Shown here: in pieces, positions 1 through 10,049 of the stretch
Position numbering within the stretch: position 1 is the first letter of the stretch
Layout of the letters: each line of letters begins with the position of its first letter
Origin: Dehalococcoidia bacterium
Lineage (GTDB): Bacteria; Chloroflexota; Dehalococcoidia; Tepidiformales; Tepidiformaceae
Assembly: GCA_023228745.1 (NCBI GenBank)
Contig: JALOAP010000069.1
Location: 1 to 10,589, forward strand
Reading direction: 5' to 3'
Length of the DNA stretch: 10,589 nucleotides
Made by a program: the position numbers and the translations under genes
Notes under the pieces: generated by a model
The model's database searches: none
What the model was told of the DNA's origin: nothing
Seen by the model: only the letters and a program-made list of their open reading frames with translations

Positions 1-2
1 AC

Positions 3-239
3 AATACCGGGGGCGCACGAGACATCGTTGTGCAAGGGGAGACCGGTTGGCTTATCCCGCCGCGGGGACCAGAGCTGCTTGCGGCGCTCGCGCAGGCGTG
101 GGGCGAGCGCAACCGCCTCCCGGCGATGGGCGCGGCGGGCCGGCGGCGCGCCGAGAAGTGCTTCGACGGCAGGGCCAATGACGGAGCCATCATCGGCCTT
201 ATCGAAAGGCTCGCGCGGGACCGTCGTCATCGAGCGTGA
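3..239 (+). CDS. Glycosyltransferase family 4, C-terminal fragment
   Basis: This is the last 78 residues of a gene that enters from the left edge, read in the frame starting at base 3 and ending at TGA 237-239. The fragment opens with TGGARDIVVQGETGWLIPP, followed by a Leu/Ala-rich helix, then MGAAGRRRAEKCFD. That order is typical of the C-terminal nucleotide-sugar-binding Rossmann domain of GT4 (glycogen-phosphorylase-like, GT-B fold) glycosyltransferases: a 'GGxRD/E' loop, a 'GxTGxLxPP' loop, and the closing 'MGxAGRxRxExxF' helix. Such enzymes transfer a sugar from an NDP-sugar in the cytoplasm, often onto glycolipids or polysaccharides. Donor and acceptor cannot be told from this piece. 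It runs convergently toward the phosphopantetheinyl transferase gene and their 3' ends overlap by 41 bases, so it is probably not part of the biosynthetic operon. The family call is firm; the N-terminal domain and start lie outside the window. Confidence 0.88.
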   Translation, partial: NTGGARDIVVQGETGWLIPPRGPELLAALAQAWGERNRLPAMGAAGRRRAEKCFDGRANDGAIIGLIERLARDRRHRA

Positions 240-945
240 CGGGGCAGGGGACGACGAGCCCGCAAAGCAGCAGCCCGGCGCAGAGCTGCCAACGTCCATG
301 CAAAGAATCCGCTAGCCATCCGCGTGGGACGGAAGCGATGCGGGCCTGCCAGGTCCCCGCGGGGGCGGGTACGACTTCGGCATCGTGGAAGTCCAGCATG
401 ACGCCCGTGGCCGGGAAGAGGGCCTTGTGCAGGCACTCCTTGGCGGAGAAGGCGATTGCGGCGGCGAGTGCCGGGCCGAGCGGACTGGCCCGGAAGCGTT
501 GGATCTCCGTGGGAGTGAGCACCGCCTCCCAGAGGTCAGGCGTAAGCGAGCCGATTGGTTCGACGTCGATGCCGAGAGCCAGGATCTCGTCACCGGAGCC
601 GACAACGGCCGCGGCGTAGCTGGAAGTGTGGGTGATGCTCCCGGTGAACCTGGCGGGCCAGAGTGGTTCACGGGCCGGACCAACACCGATGACGCGGGAT
701 GGCACTCCGAGAGAAGCGAGCGCCACCCGCGCGCAGTGGCGACCGGCAGTGAACTCGGCGCGGCGAACGGGTAGGGCGGCGCGCACGGCGCCTTGCTCCG
801 ATCCCAGCAGGGCTCCGGCAAGTGAGAAGTCCGTGAGCTCGGCGGCGGCGAGCCGGGGGTGGAAACTACGCCAGAACAGCAGTGGTCTCGTGTTCGCGGG
901 CCGGGTGGTGGTCACCGTTGGCAGAGAGCGCCTCCTTTCGCGCAC
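199..945 (-). CDS. 4'-phosphopantetheinyl transferase (Sfp/EntD type)
   Basis: A 248-residue protein, normal length for the EntD/Sfp superfamily. It would move the 4'-phosphopantetheine arm from coenzyme A to the serine of carrier domains, here most likely the PCP and ACP of the two upstream megasynthases. Visible motifs are an N-terminal RRxEFxxGRxCAR segment (residues 61-73), a substrate-binding SITHT stretch (103-107), the Mg-binding GIDVEP (Asp127, Glu129) and FSAKECLHKALFP (167-179 region) with Glu170 and Lys174. The chosen start is GTG 945, with GGAG at 953-956 and a 7-base spacer. A second GTG at 915 lies 15 bases after an AGGAGG (931-936) and is the alternative. The start sits inside the 3' end of the PKS gene (80-base overlap), which implies translational coupling. 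The stop is TAA at 199-201, inside the tail of the convergent glycosyltransferase gene. It is the last gene of the operon. Confidence 0.93.
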   Translation of the reverse strand: MRERRRSLPTVTTTRPANTRPLLFWRSFHPRLAAAELTDFSLAGALLGSEQGAVRAALPVRRAEFTAGRHCARVALASLGVPSRVIGVGPAREPLWPARFTGSITHTSSYAAAVVGSGDEILALGIDVEPIGSLTPDLWEAVLTPTEIQRFRASPLGPALAAAIAFSAKECLHKALFPATGVMLDFHDAEVVPAPAGTWQARIASVPRGWLADSLHGRWQLCAGLLLCGLVVPCPVTLDDDGPARAFR

Positions 946-3900
946 GGGCGAGCTCCGATGCGAGGACCGTCACGTGCGGCTCGAGGCACATCGACTCGTG
1001 GCCACCGGGAACAAGATGGACATCGACGCTGCGGACGTAGGGAGTCCAGCCGAGATCGAGCGGCACGTAGCCATCTTCCGCGCGCTCCCGGGCACGGAAG
1101 AGCGTGATGGGCACATCGAGCGGGGTGAGGACGTAGGCGTCGTGGGCACGGACGAAGGTGCCGGAGATATCAACGGCTTCTGCCGGCTCCTGCAGCTCGA
1201 CGGGGGCAGAGCTCCGCCTCCGGAGGCGCTTTGCGGCCTTCACCTTTGCCCAGCGGGCGACAAACCGCACTTTGCCATCCCGCACGCCGCGGAGGAACCA
1301 CTGCACGCGTTCGAAGCGGGTCTTGTCGAGATAGCGCGGGCTGAAGCAGTCGAGGAAGGCGAGCAGCACCGTATCCTCACCCTGTTCGCGGAGCTGGCGG
1401 GCCATTTCGTAGGCAATGACGCCGCCGCCCGAGTAGCCAGCGAGCAGGTAGGGCCCCCTGGCCTGCACTGTGCGAATTTCTTCGATGTAGTGGGTGGCCA
1501 TCTCCTCGATCGTCTGGTCCGGCAGTTCGTCGCCATCGAGGCCCCGGGCCTGGAGCGCATAGAACGGCACATCGGCCGGCATACGGGTCGCCAGGTCACG
1601 CAGGAAGAGGACGTTGCCGGTCATGCCGTGGATGCAGAAGAGCGGCGGACCGGTGCCCTCGGGATGGATGGGCACGAGAGAACGCCAGGCAGCGGCGGCA
1701 TCGCCTTCTGTTGCAGCGGGCGTGGTGCGGGTGGTGACCTCGCTGCCACGAACGCGCCCGGCAAGCTTCCGGACGGTACCAGCTTCGAAGAGCGTCGAGA
1801 GCGGGAGCAACGGCCCGAACGTGTCGCGAACGCGATTAAACATTCGCACAGCGACCAGGGAGTGGCCGCCGAGGTCGAAGAAGTCGTCATCGACTCCAAT
1901 GCCGGCGACACCCAGGAGGTCCTCCCAGATGCGGAGGAGCGTGAGTTCGACGTCATCGGCGGGGGCCACGTATGTCGACTCCAGCGAGGGACGCTCCATC
2001 TTGATCGAGGCGTCCGCGTGTGCAGAGGAGGCGGCCCGCACAGCGTCCACGAGGGCAGGAAGCGGTACGGGCGTGACGACAACGTGGTCGAGGGCGGGCG
2101 TCCTGAGGACACGTTCCAGAGCTTCGAAGGCCTCATCCTGCCGGAGACCGGAGAAGTAGATGTCCCGGGCAAGCTCACCGACCGGCGTGGTGGGGGCAAC
2201 GGGTGCCAGCACTCGAGTGGCTGCTTCGGCCAACTCCTCGACCCCGGAGAGGCGCCGCACCTGGTAGCCCTCGAACTCCACGAGCACGGAACCGTCGGTG
2301 GCGGTCACGGTGCCATCGAAGACAAGGAGGCCCTCAGCGCGGCGGACGATCCGGACGTGGCTCACGATCTCCGAGGGCAGGGCAGAGTAAACGGTGAGGC
2401 GATCGAACCCGAGGGGAACGTAAACAGCGGCCTCCGCGGGCTCCCCCAGGTAGAAGGCGAACCCGGTGGCGAGGTCGAGGAGCGCCGGATGGAGCGGATG
2501 ACGGTCCAAATCCGGGGCGTGGGCATCCGGGAGCGAAAGGGTGGCCAGCGCTTCCTGCTCGCCCGTGTGCACCGAGCGGAGGCAGTCCCAGCGAGGCCCG
2601 AAACGCACCCGGTTGGACTGCGCCGCGAGAACGGCTTCGACCGCCATCGCCCGGGAGCAGTGCGCCCGCAGGGCGGCGAGGTCGACGAAACGAGGTGCAG
2701 TGGCGGCCGGGCCGATCGTCGCACGAACGTGCTCTCCAGCAGTGGTGGCGATGCGGGATGCGCCCCCGGGGCCGGTGGCGATGGTCGCGGACGGTGCATC
2801 GACCGCGAGCAGCGGAGCCGTGAACGCGACCTCACGTAGTTCGACGGCGGGGTACGGATGGCCGGTCGCGAGCAGCTCGAGCATTGCTGAGCCGGGAAGC
2901 ACGGCACCAAGGCCCTCAATCTCGTGTTCCAAGAAGCGCCAGTCGGTGGAGGGGTCAAGGCGGAGCACTTCCCCCGGCGGCGGCGCTGGCAGGTGCGGTT
3001 CGAAGCGCGCGGCAGCCATCCCGAGTTCGCGCCACGGAGCCCAGGCGACCGACAGGACTCGCGTCCTGGAGTCGCGGGTATTGGCGGCGAGGTGGTCCTG
3101 GAAGGCGTTCGCCGCTGCATAGTCGAACTGGCCGGGGAGCCCGAGCGAGGCGCTGGTGGAGGAAAAGAGGGCGACAAAGCCTACGCCGGCAGCACGAGCA
3201 GCCCGGACGACGTGGAACGCGCCATCGACCTTGGGAGCAAGCACCGCCGCCACGGACGCCGGCGTCTTCTCTGTGAGCAGGCCGTCATCGACCGTCCCAG
3301 CCGTGTGGAAGACTCCATCGATGCGGCCGAACTGGCGGCGAGCGGCTTCGAACGCGCCGCGTACGTCCTCCGGCCGCGTTATGTCCGCCTGGAGCGGAAG
3401 GACTTCGCCGCCGGTGGCTTCGATGTCGAGCAGCGCTTTGAGCACCCGGTTCGTGCGGTCGTGCGGCGTGTGCTCCGCCAGCCGGGCGTCCCAGGCGGTC
3501 CGAGGGGGCAGCGGCGAACGAGCGAGGAGCACCACGCGCGCCGACACCTTCTCCGCCAGATATTGAGCAAGCGCCAGGCCAAGGCCGCCGAAGCCGCCCG
3601 TGATCACATATACGCCACCCTGTTTCAGCGCGCTGGGGCCACCATGGAGCTGAACCCGATGGAGTTCCTGCTCCCGAAGCTCATCAGCCCGACAGGCGAC
3701 GATCCGGTCGGTGGCCGGCGAGCGGAGCACCTGGAGGCACCGGGGTTCCCAATCACGGGCGCGGAGGCTTTCCAGGTCAACCAGACGCCAGTGGATGCCC
3801 AGCTCATTCGCCACGACACGGAGCGCCCCGGTGAGAGCGGCGGGCGCGGGACGCGCGACTCGTTCGCGCCCGGTGCGGAGGGCAGATTCGGTGACGACCA

Positions 3901-6900
3901 CGAGTTCCTGGACGGACGCGGGTGGCAGGCTCGCAAGTGCCTGTCCGAGTGCAAGCAGGCAGGCCACAAGGTCTTCGACCGAGCGTGAGCGTTCCGCGAG
4001 CAGGAGCACCTGTGCGGGGAGGCGATCTTCGCGGCGTAGATCGTCGAGGAGGGCGTCGTAGTCGGTCCGGGCGGCGGCCCGAAGCTCGTATTCAGCGAGG
4101 CTGAGCCGCTTGAGGCGGCTTCCGAACACGCCCGAGACGGTTTCGAAGCCCGCCACCTCGGCTGCCGAGCGGAGGCGGGAAAGGTGTTCCCCATCGGCGC
4201 CGAGCAAGAGCAAGCGGCCCCCGGCATCCTCAGTGGTGACAAAGGGCGTGCGCTTCCACACCGGACACCAGAACCAATCGGCGATATCGGGCGCGCGTTC
4301 GAGCTCGCGGTGCGCTGGTTGCCCGGGTTCGATCCAATGGCGCGTCTTTTCGAACGGGTAGGTGGGGAGCGGAACCCGGCGGCAGTCGTGCGGGTGGAGC
4401 AGGGACCAATCGACGGGCGCGCCGTTAACCCAGGCGGTGGCAATTGCGGTGAAGACCGCCTCGGTTTCGGAGGTCCCGGCGCTCCCGGGAAGGAGGCAGG
4501 GGATGGCTCGTACGGACCGGACCGGTTGCTGCCGGGCAAGCGAGGAGAGTGCCGATCCGGCGCCGACTTCGAGCAGGACCACGCGGCCGTCGCCGACGAG
4601 CGTCGCGAGACCTTCGTCGAAGCGGACGGGCTGGCGGAGATGGCGCACCCAGTAGAGCGGGTCGGTCGCCTCGGCGGGCGTGATCCAGGTGCCGGTCACG
4701 TTCGAAGCGAAGGGGATGGAGGGTGGCGACAGCGAGACCGTGCCCATGTGCGCTTCGAACTCGGCCAGACCGGGGTCGAGGAGGGAGGAGTGCGCTGCGG
4801 CACCGATACGGACGCGGCGGCATTCCACGCCCTCTCTCGCGAGCCGTTGCTCGAAGGCCGCAATGGCTGAGCCGGAGCCCGACACGACGCAGAGCTGTGG
4901 GCCGTTGACGACAGCGAGCGAAAGGCCTGGCGGCAGTCGCCGCTCGAGTTCATCAGCGGAGAGGAGCACGCTGGTCATGGCGGCGCCGGAGACGCGTTCC
5001 ATCAGCTCGCCGCGAAGGGTCACGGTGCGGGCGGCATCCTCGGGCGTGAACACGCCAGCGATGGTCGCGGCCGTGTACTCGCCGAGACTGTGGCCGAGCA
5101 TCGCTGTGGGCACGACACCCCAGGAGATGAGGAGCTGCGCGAGCGCGTACTCGGTGGCGAAGACCGCCGGGAGCTGAAGCGACGGTCGTTCGAGCTGACG
5201 CGCCGCGTCTCGGGGATCAGCGACTTCGAGCAGGAGGGAGCACAGGCACTCGCGGGAAGAAGGGGAGAGGGCTTCGAGGCAGCGGTCGAGCGCTTCCCGA
5301 TAGACCGGGAAGCGCCGGTAGAGATCGGCCCCCATGCCGGGGTAGAAGGCGCCGCCGCCGGGGAACAGGAAGGCGAGGGCTGCAGGAGCGGCGGCGTCGC
5401 CGGCGACGAGCGTCCGGGGAATGGAGATGGGAGCGCCGGCGGCGTCATCCGGGCCGGACCAGAGAAAGGCACGGCGATGGCGGAAGGCTGCGCGGCCGTG
5501 CTGGAGCGTGAAGCAGGCGTCCTCGACCTGGTGCGGGCCGTTGGCCGCAAGGTGGGATTCGAGCGCTGCGAGCGAACGATCGGCTGCCTCGGGTGTGCGG
5601 GCGGAAACGGGCATGAGCAGCGGGCTGGCGCAGCGGGGTGTGGGGGCGACTTGTGGGGCTTCTTGCAGTACGGCATGCGCGTTTGTGCCGCCGACACCGA
5701 GGGAGCTGACGCCAGCGCGACGGGGCACATCGCCCGGCCAGGGCTGCGCTTCCGTATCGATGGCGAAGGGCGACTCCTGGAGCCCGAGGAGCGGGTTCGG
5801 GGCGGAGAACCCGGCGAGCGGGGGAAATTCCGCGTGGTGCAGCGCGAGGGCGGTCTTCATGACGCTCGCGACGCCGGCAGCAGTGTCGGTGTGCCCGATG
5901 TTGGCCTTCACGGAGCCAAGACGGACGCCCGAGCGCAGCGCACCCGCGTAGGCCTGCGAGAGTGCTGCCAGCTCGATAGGGTCTCCGATGGCGGTGCCGG
6001 TGCCATGAGCCTCGACGTACTGCACGTCCGCTCCGGTGAAGCCAGCGAGGTCGAGCGCCTCGGATGCGACCGCCGCGTGGCCATCGACGCTCGGCGCCAG
6101 GTAACCGACTTTGCTCGCACCATCGTTGTTGATGGCGGTCGCCTTGATGACCGCCCAGATGTGGTCGCGGTCGCGGAGGGCATCTTCCAGGCGGCGGAGC
6201 GCGATGATGCCCGCACCACTCGTAAGGACCGTGCCGGCGGAACGGCGCTCGAACGGGCGGCAGAAGCCATCCGGCGAGAGGATCTCCGAGGGCCGGTAGA
6301 GGTAGCCCTTTTCGTGGTTGACATCGATGGTTACGCCGCCCGCCAGGGCCATGTCACATTCGCCAGCGAGCAGCGCCTGGCAGGCGACGTGGATGGCCAC
6401 CAGCGAAGTGGAGCAGGCGGTCTGGACGTTGACACTCGGGCCGTGGAGGTCGAGCCGGTAGGAGGTCGTGGTGCTGAGGAAGTCCTTGTCGTTCGCCGTA
6501 TGGCGCAAGGCGAACATACCGAGCGATTCGAGAAGCTGCGGGTTCGAGAGCAGGTTGTGCAAGAGGTAGGTGTTTTGTCCGGAGCCTGCGTAGACGCCAA
6601 TCGAGCCGGGGAAGGTGGCTGGAACATGCCCTGCGTTTTCGAGCACCTCCCAGGCTAGTTCGAGGAAGTGGCGCGTCTGCGGGTCCATGACGGCGGCGTC
6701 GCGCGGGCCGATGTCGAAGAAGGCTGCGTCGAAGCAGTCGAGGTCATTGGGTACACCCCAGGCGGGTACGTAGTTGGGGTCGGCAAGGAGCCGTTCGGCG
6801 ACCCCGCGCTGACGCAGCGCTTCGCGAGTACCACGCTGAATGGTGTGGCGGCCACCGCGGACGACGTCCCACATCTGTGCGAGGCTGCTTATCCCGGGGA

Positions 6901-6961
6901 AGCGACAGGCCATCCCCACGATCGCAATGTCGTTGGGCGAATGCAGCGCATCAGGGAGCAA
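866..6961 (-). CDS. Single-module type I polyketide synthase, KS-AT-KR-DH-ACP-TE
   Basis: A 2031-residue cytoplasmic megasynthase. Domains in order: KS about 11-436 (Cys183 in TACSTS, His319 in HGTGT, His357 in KANIGH). AT about 528-878 (Ser625 in GHSLGEY, Arg650, His724), ending in LPTYPFEKTRHWIE. Structural plus catalytic KR about 890-1320 (TGGFGGLG 1121-1128, Ser1268, Tyr1281, Asn1285). DH double hotdog about 1332-1572 (His1346, Asp1496). ACP about 1665-1736 (Ser1701 in DLGGHSL). Thioesterase about 1760-2005 (Ser1844 in GYSGG, Asp1871, His1988). It would take the aminoacyl starter from the NRPS upstream, extend it by one C2 unit, reduce, perhaps dehydrate, and release it. A VDD at 1224-1226, at the site of the LDD motif, points to B-type ketoreduction. 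The AT motif is AAAH instead of HAFH or YASH, so the extender is uncertain, malonyl being the default. DH after KR is unusual. The start is TTG 6961, with GGGAGG 8 bases upstream, 15 bases after the NRPS stop. No ER, methyltransferase or condensation domain is visible. Confidence 0.95.
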   Translation of the reverse strand: MLPDALHSPNDIAIVGMACRFPGISSLAQMWDVVRGGRHTIQRGTREALRQRGVAERLLADPNYVPAWGVPNDLDCFDAAFFDIGPRDAAVMDPQTRHFLELAWEVLENAGHVPATFPGSIGVYAGSGQNTYLLHNLLSNPQLLESLGMFALRHTANDKDFLSTTTSYRLDLHGPSVNVQTACSTSLVAIHVACQALLAGECDMALAGGVTIDVNHEKGYLYRPSEILSPDGFCRPFERRSAGTVLTSGAGIIALRRLEDALRDRDHIWAVIKATAINNDGASKVGYLAPSVDGHAAVASEALDLAGFTGADVQYVEAHGTGTAIGDPIELAALSQAYAGALRSGVRLGSVKANIGHTDTAAGVASVMKTALALHHAEFPPLAGFSAPNPLLGLQESPFAIDTEAQPWPGDVPRRAGVSSLGVGGTNAHAVLQEAPQVAPTPRCASPLLMPVSARTPEAADRSLAALESHLAANGPHQVEDACFTLQHGRAAFRHRRAFLWSGPDDAAGAPISIPRTLVAGDAAAPAALAFLFPGGGAFYPGMGADLYRRFPVYREALDRCLEALSPSSRECLCSLLLEVADPRDAARQLERPSLQLPAVFATEYALAQLLISWGVVPTAMLGHSLGEYTAATIAGVFTPEDAARTVTLRGELMERVSGAAMTSVLLSADELERRLPPGLSLAVVNGPQLCVVSGSGSAIAAFEQRLAREGVECRRVRIGAAAHSSLLDPGLAEFEAHMGTVSLSPPSIPFASNVTGTWITPAEATDPLYWVRHLRQPVRFDEGLATLVGDGRVVLLEVGAGSALSSLARQQPVRSVRAIPCLLPGSAGTSETEAVFTAIATAWVNGAPVDWSLLHPHDCRRVPLPTYPFEKTRHWIEPGQPAHRELERAPDIADWFWCPVWKRTPFVTTEDAGGRLLLLGADGEHLSRLRSAAEVAGFETVSGVFGSRLKRLSLAEYELRAAARTDYDALLDDLRREDRLPAQVLLLAERSRSVEDLVACLLALGQALASLPPASVQELVVVTESALRTGRERVARPAPAALTGALRVVANELGIHWRLVDLESLRARDWEPRCLQVLRSPATDRIVACRADELREQELHRVQLHGGPSALKQGGVYVITGGFGGLGLALAQYLAEKVSARVVLLARSPLPPRTAWDARLAEHTPHDRTNRVLKALLDIEATGGEVLPLQADITRPEDVRGAFEAARRQFGRIDGVFHTAGTVDDGLLTEKTPASVAAVLAPKVDGAFHVVRAARAAGVGFVALFSSTSASLGLPGQFDYAAANAFQDHLAANTRDSRTRVLSVAWAPWRELGMAAARFEPHLPAPPPGEVLRLDPSTDWRFLEHEIEGLGAVLPGSAMLELLATGHPYPAVELREVAFTAPLLAVDAPSATIATGPGGASRIATTAGEHVRATIGPAATAPRFVDLAALRAHCSRAMAVEAVLAAQSNRVRFGPRWDCLRSVHTGEQEALATLSLPDAHAPDLDRHPLHPALLDLATGFAFYLGEPAEAAVYVPLGFDRLTVYSALPSEIVSHVRIVRRAEGLLVFDGTVTATDGSVLVEFEGYQVRRLSGVEELAEAATRVLAPVAPTTPVGELARDIYFSGLRQDEAFEALERVLRTPALDHVVVTPVPLPALVDAVRAASSAHADASIKMERPSLESTYVAPADDVELTLLRIWEDLLGVAGIGVDDDFFDLGGHSLVAVRMFNRVRDTFGPLLPLSTLFEAGTVRKLAGRVRGSEVTTRTTPAATEGDAAAAWRSLVPIHPEGTGPPLFCIHGMTGNVLFLRDLATRMPADVPFYALQARGLDGDELPDQTIEEMATHYIEEIRTVQARGPYLLAGYSGGGVIAYEMARQLREQGEDTVLLAFLDCFSPRYLDKTRFERVQWFLRGVRDGKVRFVARWAKVKAAKRLRRRSSAPVELQEPAEAVDISGTFVRAHDAYVLTPLDVPITLFRARERAEDGYVPLDLGWTPYVRSVDVHLVPGGHESMCLEPHVTVLASELARARKEALSANGDHHPAREHETTAVLA
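2246..2968 (-). other. Dehydratase domain placed after KR (within the PKS)
   Basis: PKS residues about 1332-1572 read as a PS-DH double-hotdog domain. The N-terminal half has WRFLEHEIEGLGAVLPGSAMLEL and the C-terminal half has RFGPRWDCLRSV, HPALLDLATGF and a closing VEFEGYQVRRL. The usual HxxxGxxxxP has one extra residue between Gly1350 and Pro1356. The second motif is Asp1496-x-x-x-Gly1500, where Gln or His is usual. The segment after the domain (about 1600-1640, GLRQDEAFEALERVL...HVVVTPVPL) resembles the short linker that in many PKSs directly follows KR. That suggests the DH was inserted between KR and this linker. Activity is uncertain. Confidence 0.75.
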
Positions 6962-6969
6962 ACGTTAGA

Positions 6970-6975
6970 CCTCCC
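6970..6975 (-). promoter_or_regulatory. Ribosome binding site fixing the TTG start of the PKS gene
   Basis: GGGAGG lies 8 bases before TTG 6961-6959. It falls in the 15-base gap after the NRPS stop TGA (6977-6979). No ATG is better placed: the first in-frame methionine codon is in GMACRFPG, already inside the KS. This supports TTG as the start and tight co-translation of the two genes. Confidence 0.75.
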
Positions 6976-6976
6976 A

Positions 6977-9985
<3,009 letters not shown>

Positions 9986-10049
9986 GGCCGCATCTCCCTC
10001 GCATCGGTGGAGTGCATTAGGGCCGTGGCGTGTTGAGGCAATGTTGAAC
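9986..10049. promoter_or_regulatory. Short divergent intergenic region with NRPS ribosome binding site and small repeats
   Basis: Only 64 bases separate the NRPS GTG (9985) from the kinase-like ATG (10050), so the promoters of both directions must lie here or inside the flanking coding starts. On the minus strand GAGGGAG (9994-10000) is 8 bases before GTG 9985. On the plus strand TGTTGA occurs at 10031-10036 and again at 10042-10047, 11 bases apart. An 11-base palindrome with odd centre, ATGTTGAACAT, covers 10041-10051. These could be an operator. I see no convincing -35/-10 pair on either strand; a TTGTCA on the minus strand (about 10062-10067) lacks a good partner. Confidence 0.4.

Noticed and set aside
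626..2839. 737-codon open frame on the plus strand opposite the PKS
   Set aside because: It is antisense to the ACP, TE and DH/KR regions, has no recognisable domain and a charged low-complexity composition expected from the complement of GC-rich coding DNA.
5090..6658. 522-codon plus-strand frame opposite KS and AT
   Set aside because: The opposite strand encodes intact KS and AT motifs; the plus-strand translation matches no family I recognise.
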